A stretch of 12,270 nt of DNA, taken from NCBI GenBank assembly GCA_023433985.1, contig JAEYTN010000255.1, positions 1 through 12,270 on the forward strand, read 5' to 3'. The position numbers and the translations under genes were made by a program. Shown here piece after piece: positions 1-4,901 of the stretch. This stretch comes from Pseudomonadota bacterium. Lineage in GTDB: Bacteria > Pseudomonadota > Alphaproteobacteria > Rhizobiales > Devosiaceae. The first letter of the stretch is position 1, and each line of letters opens with the position of its first letter. The notes beneath the pieces were generated by a model, which did not search any database, was not told the DNA's origin, and worked only from the letters and a program-made list of their open reading frames with translations.

Positions 1-27
1 CCCCTACGTAGCGGCGCCCATCGGTTT

Positions 28-112
28 GCCCTGGTGGCGGAATTGGTAGACGCGCACGGTTCAGGTCCGTGTGTTTAACGACGTGGAGGTTCGAGTCCTC
101 TCCAGGGCACCA
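28..112 (+). tRNA. tRNA-Leu (anticodon CAG)
   Basis: A complete class II leucine tRNA. The acceptor stem pairs GCCCTGG (28-34) with CCAGGGC (102-108), followed by discriminator A109 and an encoded CCA (110-112). The anticodon stem is CACGG (55-59) with CCGTG (67-71), and its seven-base loop holds CAG at 62-64, which reads CUG codons. The T arm is GGAGG (85-89), loop TTCGAGT (90-96) and CCTCT (97-101), with one G-T closing pair. The extra-long variable region (about 72-84) is typical of tRNA-Leu. An intrinsic terminator follows 10 bases after the CCA, so it is probably transcribed as a single tRNA unit; its promoter is likely left of the window. Confidence 0.97.
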
Positions 113-121
113 ATCGGAAAT

Positions 122-155
122 GCAAAGGCCTCCCGGTGGGAGGCCTTTTGCTTTT
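122..155 (+). terminator. Intrinsic terminator of the tRNA-Leu gene
   Basis: A GC-rich hairpin pairs the arm at 122-134 with the arm at 138-151 around a GGT loop (core GGCCTCCC/GGGAGGCC), followed by TTTTGCTTTT. It lies directly behind the tRNA. On the minus strand the same hairpin is followed by TTTGCATTT, so it may also stop transcripts of the minus-strand small gene at 266-358. Confidence 0.9.
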
Positions 156-197
156 GGGGCGGGGGTTCGGCGGGCGCGAACCCTCCCTGGCTCGAGC

Positions 198-249
198 GCC
201 CGCCGTTCCGCCCCTGTGGGGGAGACTAGGCGGAACGTTGCGGGCGGGC
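198..249. repeat. Interrupted inverted repeat in the intergenic region
   Basis: Two nested perfect arms are visible: GTTCCGCC (205-212) with GGCGGAAC (229-236), and outside them GCCCGCC (198-204) with GGCGGGC (243-249), with a six-base bulge on the right side (237-242). It lies between the tRNA terminator and the 3' end of the small minus-strand gene at 266-358. It has no T run in either direction, so a simple terminator is not obvious. It could be an RNA structure in the 3' end of that transcript or a degenerate palindromic repeat. Confidence 0.5.
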
Positions 250-265
250 ATTTCAGAATGACAGG

Positions 266-358
266 TCAGAGCTTGCCCATGACGCCGGCTACAGGGATGG
301 CGGCGGCTGTGACGATCAAGACGATCAGCCAGATGCGCAGGGCGAAAGTTGCGAGCAT
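266..358 (-). CDS. 30-residue hydrophobic small membrane peptide
   Basis: An open frame of 30 codons plus TGA that begins MLATFALRIWLIVLIVTAAA and ends near VMGKL. Residues about 4-25 are almost entirely hydrophobic, with a single Arg at position 8, consistent with one membrane-spanning helix and short tails. A strong ribosome site, GGAGG (bases 368-372 on the minus strand), sits 9 bases before the ATG, which is the main reason to believe it is translated. Two perfect DnaA boxes lie 22 and 79 bases upstream. I do not recognise the family. The frame is too short for default gene finders, so it may be unannotated in relatives. A chance ORF is the alternative, but hydrophobicity together with a canonical ribosome site makes that less likely. 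Confidence 0.6.
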   Translation of the reverse strand: MLATFALRIWLIVLIVTAAAIPVAGVMGKL

Positions 359-379
359 GCAGAATCTCCTCCGGGCACC

Positions 380-388
380 TTATCCACA
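380..388 (+). promoter_or_regulatory. DnaA box 1 (TTATCCACA)
   Basis: A perfect match to the high-affinity DnaA box TTATCCACA. It begins a 13-base stretch (TTATCCACAGCCG, 380-392) that recurs exactly at 437-449 in the same orientation. It lies in the 5' leader region of the small minus-strand gene at 266-358. Confidence 0.65.
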
Positions 389-436
389 GCCGCAACAGGC
401 GCGAAATAACATAAGATACAGGGGCTTGGCCAGAGG

Positions 437-445
437 TTATCCACA
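437..445 (+). promoter_or_regulatory. DnaA box 2 (TTATCCACA)
   Basis: The second perfect DnaA box, direct repeat of the one at 380-388 with 57-base periodicity. Between the two boxes is an A/T-rich stretch (about 402-420) unusual for this GC-rich DNA, containing possible minus-strand -10 elements such as TATCTT or TATGTT. I found no third clear box nearby. Confidence 0.65.
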
Positions 446-568
446 GCCGGCGCGCACAAAAGGCGCCCGGCGCTGGGGGAGCGTCGGACGCCTGTCGAAG
501 GCCGGTCGGGAGGGAAGAACCGGCAGCAAGCGAACGTAGCGCCCGGCAGTCGGTTCCACCGGAACGCA

Positions 569-600
569 CAAAGGCCTCCCCGAAGGGAGGCCTGTTGCGG
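569..600 (-). terminator. UUCG-capped terminator hairpin of the 44-residue gene
   Basis: Read on the minus strand, AGGCCTCCC (593-585), TTCG loop, GGGAGGCCT (580-572), then TTTGTG. The loop is the extra-stable cUUCGg tetraloop in this direction only, and the weak T run is also on this side, so it should terminate the small gene that ends at 623. The stem matches the tRNA terminator at 122-151 (12 identical bases, CAAAGGCCTCCC). Confidence 0.65.
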
Positions 601-622
601 GATCGCGGTCGTGAAGCCCGGA

Positions 623-757
623 TCAGCGGGTGCGGCGGGCACCGAAGAAGGCGAGCAGGCCATCGCGGGCCGGAGCCGGGCGGGCGTAGCGGGCGGCGGC
701 CCGGCGGGCGGCGTAACGGTCTTCCTGGATGATCAGCGTAGCGACGAAGAGGTCCAT
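623..757 (-). CDS. 44-residue arginine-rich small protein
   Basis: A 44-codon frame ending in TGA. It starts MDLFVATLIIQEDRYAARRA, has an Arg/Ala/Pro-rich middle and ends with LLAFFGARRTR. The N-terminal 10 residues and the LLAFFG patch are hydrophobic; the remainder carries about ten arginines, giving a strongly basic amphipathic peptide. AGGA (770-767) lies 9 bases before the ATG, and a UUCG-capped terminator hairpin lies 23-54 bases past the stop, so ribosome site, frame and terminator make a complete mini-gene. No family is recognised and no convincing promoter was found in 758-860. It may act on membranes or nucleic acids, but nothing in the sequence decides this. Confidence 0.55.
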   Translation of the reverse strand: MDLFVATLIIQEDRYAARRAAARYARPAPARDGLLAFFGARRTR

Positions 758-952
758 CGGATGGGGTCCTGGGGCGAGGTTGGGTTGTTGGAACCCTTCT
801 GCACCCCAGTGACTGTATCGGGGCTGAACGGCCGGTTCAGCGCGGGCCGTATGACCTGACCGGGCGCACGATTAACTCTATTGCCTAACCATGACCGGCG
901 GCCGAATCGCGATTTACTGGCGTCAACGGCTGCAATTAAGTAAAACTTCGCC
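758..952. other. Intergenic region between divergent genes
   Basis: This 195-base gap separates the minus-strand 44-residue gene from the nucleotidyltransferase. It contains a perfect 7-base inverted repeat with a 5-base spacer, GCTGAAC (823-829) and GTTCAGC (835-841), and a smaller one, GGGTT/AACCC (782-796). The stretch 911-945 is the most A/T-rich part. A weak -35/-10 pair (TTTACT at 913-918, 17 bases, TTAAGT at 936-941) would place a start very near the ATG at 953. These are suggestions only. Confidence 0.3.
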
Positions 953-1735
953 ATGAGTTCCGTGGTGAGTTACGTGTCGCCGTCAGACTTTCTCCGCGCC
1001 ATCCTGCAAAGAGAGGCCGTGGACACGGGCACCAATGCCCCGCTGCGCGGCCTCGAGGCACAGGTGCAGGCGCTGTGCGACGGTTGGGCTGGGCGCTACT
1101 TGCTGGAAGTCTATCCCGCCGGCGCCTACGAAAAAGGCACGGCGAACCAGTCGGGCATCAGTATTGATTTCGTGGTGTCGCTGAGTCCGCAGACGCCGTT
1201 CCTGACCCGGCAGATCTACGAGTCGCTGTTTTCGCATCTGGAGCGGCACGGGCTCGAGCCGGAGCGGCGGGCGGTGTCGCTGGCGCTCAGGCTCGACGGC
1301 GCCACGATCGACATCCTGCCCGCCAAGCGGGAGTCGCTGAGCACCGACATCCACGAGATCTACTCCACCCGGCGCAACGTCGCGATGAAGACCAACCTCA
1401 ACCACCATGTGCTCGACGTGATCGAGAGCGGGCGGCGGGAAGAGATCCGGGTGCTGAAGCTGTGGCGCGACCAGCACGAACTGGACTTCCCGAGCTTCTA
1501 CCTCGAGCTTTCCACCGTGGCGGCCCTGAAGCGGCGGCCGCTGGGCGAGCTTGCCGACAATGTCTGGGCGGCACTCGGATATTTCGAGCAGCTGTTCGTG
1601 GGGCGCGCCATTCTCGACCCGGCGAATGCGAACAACGTGGTGTCGGCAGAAATGACGACCAACGAGAAGATGGCCATCGCCGCGGCCGCCACCGCCACGC
1701 GCGCGACGCGCAGCTGGAGCGAGATCGTCGGCTGA
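953..1735 (+). CDS. OAS/CD-NTase-like nucleotidyltransferase with altered active-site signature
   Basis: A 260-residue soluble protein with the layout of OAS/CD-NTase-type nucleotidyltransferases (the fold of oligoadenylate synthase and of the bacterial cGAS-like enzymes). The GS...GT...DxD region lies at residues 56-77, the third acidic position is D120 in TIDILPAKR, the helical C-terminal half carries LKLWRDQHELDFPSFYLEL (168-186), and LDPANANNV is at 221-229. Two expected catalytic positions differ: the GS motif reads G57-A58, and the first metal-binding Asp of DxD reads Ser (S70-I71-D72). D72 and D120 remain. By family precedent an intact member transfers nucleotides, but this one may be inactive or altered. 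There is no clear ribosome site before ATG 953; an A/T-rich upstream stretch suggests a leaderless or weakly initiated message. No CBASS effector, E1/E2 or JAB gene is adjacent. Family assignment is good; function is unknown. Confidence 0.85.
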   Translation: MSSVVSYVSPSDFLRAILQREAVDTGTNAPLRGLEAQVQALCDGWAGRYLLEVYPAGAYEKGTANQSGISIDFVVSLSPQTPFLTRQIYESLFSHLERHGLEPERRAVSLALRLDGATIDILPAKRESLSTDIHEIYSTRRNVAMKTNLNHHVLDVIESGRREEIRVLKLWRDQHELDFPSFYLELSTVAALKRRPLGELADNVWAALGYFEQLFVGRAILDPANANNVVSAEMTTNEKMAIAAAATATRATRSWSEIVG

Positions 1736-1771
1736 GCCCGCCCCCGCGCAAGCTCCGCTTAAGTCAGAACA

Positions 1772-1780
1772 TGCTATGAT
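1772..1780 (+). promoter_or_regulatory. Extended -10 promoter of the MarR gene
   Basis: TGC-TATGAT at 1772-1780 matches an extended -10 element (TGn plus TATGAT). No good -35 hexamer is visible at the usual distance, which an extended -10 can tolerate. The predicted start is near 1787, inside the left arm of the dyad at 1781-1819. Confidence 0.45.
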
Positions 1781-1819
1781 GGCCTCCAAGCGTCCCTGTC
1801 ATGGGCGAGGTTGGAGGCC
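1781..1819. promoter_or_regulatory. Dyad over the MarR start region and ribosome site
   Basis: Perfect 9-base arms GGCCTCCAA (1781-1789) and TTGGAGGCC (1811-1819), centres 30 bases apart, with a few extra pairs possible inside. The left arm touches the -10 element and the predicted start; the right arm contains the GGAGG ribosome site (1813-1817). It could be an autoregulatory operator for the MarR dimer, or, if transcription starts upstream, an RNA hairpin hiding the ribosome site. Confidence 0.5.
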
Positions 1820-1822
1820 GGT

Positions 1823-2242
1823 TTGTTCGATCACAAGGATACGCTGTTCCACGTGGCGAGCCAGCTCACGCGACGACTGGCCAACAGCGTGCGCGAGGGG
1901 CTGGAGCCGCTCGGGCTGCACCCGGCGCAGTTCACGGCGCTGGCCGAGATCGGCGAGCGCGAAGGGCTGACGCAGGCGGAGCTTGCGACCCGGCTCGACC
2001 TCGAGCAGCCCGGCGTGGCGCGGACACTGGCGGGACTTGCGGCGGAAGGCTGGATCGAGAAGAGCTCGCTCAAGGGGCGCGCGCAGGGGCTTTATCTCAG
2101 CGACAAGGCACGGCAGGTGCTGCCCGAGGCAGCGTTGGCGGTGGCGCGGGCCGACCGCGCGGCGCTGGCGACACTGACCCGGACAGAAGCGGCGCTGCTG
2201 ATCGACGGGCTGCGGGAACTCGTGGCGGCCAACCGGGGCTGA
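1823..2242 (+). CDS. MarR-family transcriptional regulator
   Basis: A 139-residue winged-helix DNA-binding protein of the MarR type, usual length for the family. The N-terminal helix (FDHKDTLFHVASQLTRRL) and C-terminal helices (VARADRAALATLTRTEAALL) form the dimer interface. The helix-turn-helix is GLTQAELATRLDLEQPGVAR followed by TLAGLAAEGWIEK and the wing SSLKGRAQGLYLSDKAR. The wing lacks the common Asp-Arg pair, so ligand or DNA specificity may differ. I choose the TTG at 1823 because GGAGG (1813-1817) lies 5 bases before it; the in-frame TTG at 1811 would overlap that site. It follows the nucleotidyltransferase gene by 87 bases but has its own -10 element and dyad, suggesting autoregulation. 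Its target genes are unknown. Confidence 0.87.
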   Translation: MFDHKDTLFHVASQLTRRLANSVREGLEPLGLHPAQFTALAEIGEREGLTQAELATRLDLEQPGVARTLAGLAAEGWIEKSSLKGRAQGLYLSDKARQVLPEAALAVARADRAALATLTRTEAALLIDGLRELVAANRG

Positions 2243-2253
2243 AGCCGAGGCGG

Positions 2254-2290
2254 CCCTCTCCCGCCTTCCCGCTGAGGGGGGTGGAGAGGG
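2254..2290. repeat. Inverted repeat between convergent genes
   Basis: Perfect 8-base arms CCCTCTCC (2254-2261) and GGAGAGGG (2283-2290) separated by 21 bases that include CCGCCTTCCCGC and GAGGGGGG. It sits between the convergent MarR and oxidoreductase genes, so it may serve as a two-way stop, though no T run follows on either strand. Its CCTCTCC/GGAGAGG character resembles the palindromic element at 8700-8849, so it may be a short relic of the same repeat family. Confidence 0.4.
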
Positions 2291-2311
2291 GCGCGTTGCG
2301 ACGCTGCGGTT

Positions 2312-2905
2312 TCAGGCCGCGAGGCGGAGCCAGGCGGGGGCGATCGAGGTGCCCTGGCCGAGGCCGTAGCCGAAGCGGATGTTGAGCATGCCGACCGGCT
2401 CGAGCAGGCGGGCGGCGTCGAGCTTGCCGGCCTTCTCGACCGCGAAGCCCGAGGCCTTCACCAGTTCGGCGACCTGCTCGACCGCCGCCTCGTCGTCGCC
2501 GGCGAGGAAGACCGGGACCTGGGCGGTTTCACCGGCCGGCGCATCGAACAGCGAGGCGAAGATGGTGTTGTAGGCCTTCACGACATTGGCGTCGGGGGCG
2601 GCCTGCTGCAGCTGTTCGGCGGCGGACGTGGTGTGGCCGAGCGTCAGACCCGAATAGTCTGGCGTGATCGGGTTCGAGATGTCGACGACGGTCTTGCCGC
2701 GCAGGTCGAGCGTCTTGATGGTCGCGAGCGCCGCATCATAGGGCAACGCCAGGACGACGATGTCGGCGCCGTCGACGGCCTCGGCGTAGCTCAGCTCGCC
2801 GGCCTCAGGATGCCGTGCGCCGCGCTGCAGCGTTGCCTTGCCCTCGAGACGGCGCTCGAGGCCCTTGCCCATGTTGCCCTGGCCCAGAATTGCGACGGTG
2901 GTCAT
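2312..2905 (-). CDS. NAD(P)-binding oxidoreductase, F420-oxidoreductase-like fold
   Basis: A 197-residue single-domain Rossmann protein beginning MTTVAILGQGNMGKGLERRL. The glycine motif GQGNMG is at residues 8-13, and RGARHPEAGEL follows the second strand, a basic loop suited to the NADP 2'-phosphate. Further marks are DGADIVVLALPYDA, GKTVVDISNPITPDYSG and NVVKAYNTIFASLF, as in the NADP-dependent F420 oxidoreductase family. In bacteria without F420 such proteins are generic NADPH-dependent reductases with unassigned substrates; nothing here shows F420 use. ATG 2905 is preferred because GGAG (2917-2914) lies 8 bases before it and the glycine motif then falls at the normal distance; a longer frame to 3175 lacks family similarity. 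It is divergent from the LysR-type gene, 102 bases away, and is its most likely target. Confidence 0.85.
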   Translation of the reverse strand: MTTVAILGQGNMGKGLERRLEGKATLQRGARHPEAGELSYAEAVDGADIVVLALPYDAALATIKTLDLRGKTVVDISNPITPDYSGLTLGHTTSAAEQLQQAAPDANVVKAYNTIFASLFDAPAGETAQVPVFLAGDDEAAVEQVAELVKASGFAVEKAGKLDAARLLEPVGMLNIRFGYGLGQGTSIAPAWLRLAA

Positions 2906-2940
2906 TGCTCTCACTCCATTGTTTGAAAGGCTGGCCATGA

Positions 2941-2954
2941 TGTATGCCGATACA
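2941..2954. promoter_or_regulatory. Probable LysR operator dyad
   Basis: TGTAT (2941-2945) and ATACA (2950-2954) form a perfect dyad around GCCG in the divergent gap between the oxidoreductase and the LysR-type gene. T/A-ended interrupted dyads of about this size are typical LysR-type binding sites. Its length is one base more than the classic T-N11-A, so this is an inference from position and symmetry. Confidence 0.4.
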
Positions 2955-3007
2955 ACAGAGTGCAGAATTGCTTGTTCCGGCGTTTCACAATCACGGTTTG
3001 GTATCGA

Positions 3008-3901
3008 ATGGTCGACCTCGAGAGCCTCGAAACCTTTGCCACCGCCGTGCGGACGGGAAGCTTCGCCGCCGCGGCACGCGTGCTGGGGGTGACGCCGGCC
3101 ATGGTGGGGCGCCGCATCCAGGCGCTGGAGACGAACTATGGGGCGCGGCTGATCGAGCGCACCACAAGGGCGCAACGGCTGACGGAGGCGGGCGAAGCCT
3201 TCCTCGTGCGGGCTGAGGCCGTGCTGGACGCGGCGCGCGAGCTCGACGATTCAATGCGCGCCGCGCCGGGGCTGCTGGAGGGCCGGATTCGGATGACCGG
3301 ACCGGCAACGCTGGGCGTCTTCTCGCTCGCGGCGATCGCGGCGCGGTTCCAGGCGGCGCATCCGGCGGTGACGGTGGAGATGGTGCTCTCCGACCGGCGC
3401 ATGGACCTGATCTCGGAGGGGTTCGATTTCGCGGTGCGGATCGGCGAGTTGCAGAACTCGGCGATGATTGCCCGGCAGGTCGGCACCTACCGGCTGCTGC
3501 TCTGCGCGACGCCGGCTTTCCTCGCGCAGCACGGCACGCCTAGGAGCCCCGAGGATCTCGCCTCGGCGCGCTGCCTGATCAACCTCAACATGAGCCCGCG
3601 CAACCGCTGGCCGTTCAGCCGGGACGGCAGGCGCGTGGTGGCGGAGGTGGCGGGCGGGCTGCAGATCGACAATGGCGAGGCGCTGCGCGCGGCGCTGTTG
3701 GCCGATGCCGGGATCGCCTACATGCCGACCGAGCTGGTGGCTGACGACCTTGCGGCCGGCCGCGTGGTGCGGCTGCTGCCCGAATGGGAGACGATGACGC
3801 TGCCGATCCAGCTGCTGCACCCTTCGCGCCGGGTGACGCGACGGGTGGCGGCGCTGATGGAAGCCATCGCGGCCGAGCTCAGGCGGTCACACCCGAACTG
3901 A
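3008..3901 (+). CDS. LysR-family transcriptional regulator
   Basis: A 297-residue LysR-type regulator of normal length. The winged helix-turn-helix is at residues about 3-62 (LESLETFATAVRTGSFAAAA, recognition helix TPAMVGRRIQALE, then ARLIERTTRAQRLTEAG). A linker helix leads to the periplasmic-binding-like effector domain (about 90-292), with the hinge-type strand EGRIRMTGPATLGVFSLAAI and DFAVRIGELQNSAMIARQVG. The start at ATG 3008 gives the standard MVDLESLETF beginning; an earlier in-frame GTG at 2960 would add 16 atypical residues. No clear ribosome site precedes ATG 3008. Gene order predicts control of the divergent oxidoreductase and of its own expression through the dyad at 2941-2954. 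The inducer cannot be read from the sequence. Confidence 0.92.
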   Translation: MVDLESLETFATAVRTGSFAAAARVLGVTPAMVGRRIQALETNYGARLIERTTRAQRLTEAGEAFLVRAEAVLDAARELDDSMRAAPGLLEGRIRMTGPATLGVFSLAAIAARFQAAHPAVTVEMVLSDRRMDLISEGFDFAVRIGELQNSAMIARQVGTYRLLLCATPAFLAQHGTPRSPEDLASARCLINLNMSPRNRWPFSRDGRRVVAEVAGGLQIDNGEALRAALLADAGIAYMPTELVADDLAAGRVVRLLPEWETMTLPIQLLHPSRRVTRRVAALMEAIAAELRRSHPN

Positions 3902-3905
3902 AGCC

Positions 3906-4040
3906 TCAGCGGCTCGAGACCTCGACCGGCTGCGCGTCGGCCGGATCGGTCAAGAAGCCCGGCAACAGGGCCAGCCCCAGAAGTGCCAGCACCCAGATAG
4001 CGCCGCGCATATAAGCCTTGTGAGTACGCGTTACCGTCAT
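3906..4040 (-). CDS. 44-residue single-span membrane or exported peptide
   Basis: A 44-codon frame starting MTVTRTHKAYMRGAIWVLAL and ending PVEVSSR. A basic N-terminus (R5, H7, K8, R12) precedes a hydrophobic stretch at about 14-30 (AIWVLALLGLALLPGFL), then a short polar tail rich in D, P and V. This is either a signal anchor with the tail outside or a signal peptide; TDPADAQPV contains an A-D-A-like site. GAGGG (4050-4046) lies 5 bases before the ATG, and a plausible minus-strand promoter (TTGCTC, 16 bases, TAATAT) lies just upstream. The gene ends 4 bases from the convergent LysR stop and points away from the ribosomal-protein promoter. Family unknown. Confidence 0.6.
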   Translation of the reverse strand: MTVTRTHKAYMRGAIWVLALLGLALLPGFLTDPADAQPVEVSSR

Positions 4041-4058
4041 TTCCGCCCTCTTGGGAAC

Positions 4059-4086
4059 ATATTAACAAGAGGTTACTGCGGAGCAA
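4059..4086 (-). promoter_or_regulatory. Promoter for the 44-residue membrane peptide
   Basis: On the minus strand TTGCTC (4086-4081), a 16-base spacer and TAATAT (4064-4059) match sigma70-type elements. The predicted start near 4052 leaves a leader of about 12 bases that begins immediately before the ribosome site. Confidence 0.5.
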
Positions 4087-4103
4087 AGCGCGCGCCTGTA
4101 ACG

Positions 4104-4115
4104 GTGTCGTGACAC
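4104..4115. promoter_or_regulatory. GTGTC-GT-GACAC dyad
   Basis: A 5-base perfect dyad with a two-base centre lies 16 bases upstream of the rpmI -35 box and upstream of the divergent small gene promoter. It could be an operator shared by both promoters. Chance occurrence is quite possible. Confidence 0.25.
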
Positions 4116-4131
4116 GCGGCGTCCGGCCCAC

Positions 4132-4160
4132 TTGCGCGGCGGTGGCTTTCCCCGTATAGA
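4132..4160 (+). promoter_or_regulatory. Promoter of the rpmI-rplT operon
   Basis: TTGCGC (4132-4137), exactly 17 bases, TATAGA (4155-4160). The start is predicted near 4167, giving an untranslated leader of about 88 bases before rpmI. Confidence 0.7.
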
Positions 4161-4216
4161 GCCGCCTTCCAACGGGCCGCCCGGCCGAAAGGCATGCCGT
4201 GGCGACCCTGAATGCT

Positions 4217-4232
4217 GGCTCCGACAGGAGCC
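4217..4232 (+). other. Hairpin in the rpmI leader
   Basis: GGCTCC (4217-4222), loop GACA, GGAGCC (4227-4232), 22 bases before the rpmI ATG and 10 bases before its AGGA ribosome site. Autogenous control by L20 on the rpmI leader is established in E. coli and Bacillus; whether this hairpin takes part is not shown, and it is not a recognisable copy of either leader. Confidence 0.35.
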
Positions 4233-4254
4233 GCCTCACTACAGGACAAGCAAA

Positions 4255-4455
4255 ATGCCCAAACTGAAGACCAAGTCAGGCGCCAAGAAGCGCTTCAAGA
4301 TGACTGCATCGGGCCGCGTCAAGACCGGCGTCGCCGGCAAGCGTCACCGTCTCCTCAGCCACAGTGCCGACTACATCCGCTCGCATCGGGGGACCAAGAT
4401 CCTCAAGAAGGGCGATGAAGGTCTGGTCAAGTGGTACATGCCGTACGCACGCTAA
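4255..4455 (+). CDS. rpmI: Large ribosomal subunit protein L35 (bL35)
   Basis: A 66-residue, strongly basic protein with the full L35 pattern: MPKLKTKSGAKKRFKMTASG, then VAGKRHRLLSHSADYIRSHRG and a C-terminal VKWYMPYAR. It is a structural component of the 50S subunit. Length is normal for bL35. AGGA (4243-4246) lies 8 bases before the ATG. It is first in the operon, with rplT starting 12 bases after its stop, as in most bacteria; infC is not next to it here, which is usual in alphaproteobacteria. Expression should follow growth rate through the promoter at 4132-4160. Confidence 0.98.
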   Translation: MPKLKTKSGAKKRFKMTASGRVKTGVAGKRHRLLSHSADYIRSHRGTKILKKGDEGLVKWYMPYAR

Positions 4456-4467
4456 GGAGATAGCACG

Positions 4468-4869
4468 ATGAGCCGCGTCAAGAGAGGCGTTACCGCCCAC
4501 GCCCGTCACAAGAAGGTTCTGAAGGCCGCCTCCGGTTTCTACGGTCGCCGCAAGAACACCATCCGCACCGCCAAGGCCGCCGTCGACAAGGCCGGCCAGT
4601 ATGCGTACCGCGATCGCCGCAACAAGAAGCGCAACTTCCGCGCCCTGTGGATCCAGCGCATCAACGCCGCCGTGCGCGACCATGGCCTGACCTACGGCCG
4701 ATTTATCGACGGCCTCAGCAAGGCTGAGATTGCCGTCGACCGCAAGGTGCTCTCCGATCTCGCGATCACCGAGCCCGCAGCGTTCGGCGTGCTGGTTGCG
4801 CAGGCCAAGGCCGCGCTGGGTTACATCGGCGATCTCGAGCCGACCACCCACGCCCGGATCAACGCCTAA
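4468..4869 (+). CDS. rplT: Large ribosomal subunit protein L20 (bL20)
   Basis: A 133-residue L20 protein that binds 23S rRNA early in 50S assembly. The N-terminal rRNA-binding arm is typical ([40 protein letters not shown]), followed by [33 protein letters not shown] and the globular C-terminal part [18 protein letters not shown]. It is about 15 residues longer than E. coli L20, the extension being at the C-terminus as in relatives. AAGGAGA before the ATG is a strong ribosome site. It is co-transcribed with rpmI and followed by an intrinsic terminator before pheS. Confidence 0.98.
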   Translation: MSRVKRGVTAHARHKKVLKAASGFYGRRKNTIRTAKAAVDKAGQYAYRDRRNKKRNFRALWIQRINAAVRDHGLTYGRFIDGLSKAEIAVDRKVLSDLAITEPAAFGVLVAQAKAALGYIGDLEPTTHARINA

Positions 4870-4901
4870 CCACCGCTAGCCTTTTCTGAGGCCACGAGCT
4901 A

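Noticed and set aside
380..445. Chromosomal replication origin.
   Set aside because: Only two DnaA boxes are visible, with a short A/T-rich stretch and no dnaA, hemE, parAB or similar neighbour; not enough for oriC.
69..569. Open frames of 156 (+) and 164 (-) residues across the left end.
   Set aside because: Both run through the tRNA-Leu gene and its terminator, have low-complexity Arg/Pro/Ala composition and no ribosome site; they are GC-rich chance frames.
733..954. 73-residue minus-strand frame starting beside the nucleotidyltransferase ATG.
   Set aside because: It overlaps the better-supported 44-residue gene in another frame and shows no recognised motif or strong ribosome site.
983..1789. 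268-residue minus-strand frame.
   Set aside because: It is antisense to the nucleotidyltransferase; composition is that of a GC-rich shadow frame.
953..2242. A CBASS or other two-gene defence operon made of the nucleotidyltransferase and its neighbour.
   Set aside because: The neighbour is an ordinary MarR regulator with its own promoter signals; no effector, E1/E2, JAB, SAVED or nuclease gene is present within the window.
1801..2385. 194-residue frame beginning at ATG 1801.
   Set aside because: It reads the MarR gene in the wrong frame; the MarR frame carries the helix-turn-helix.
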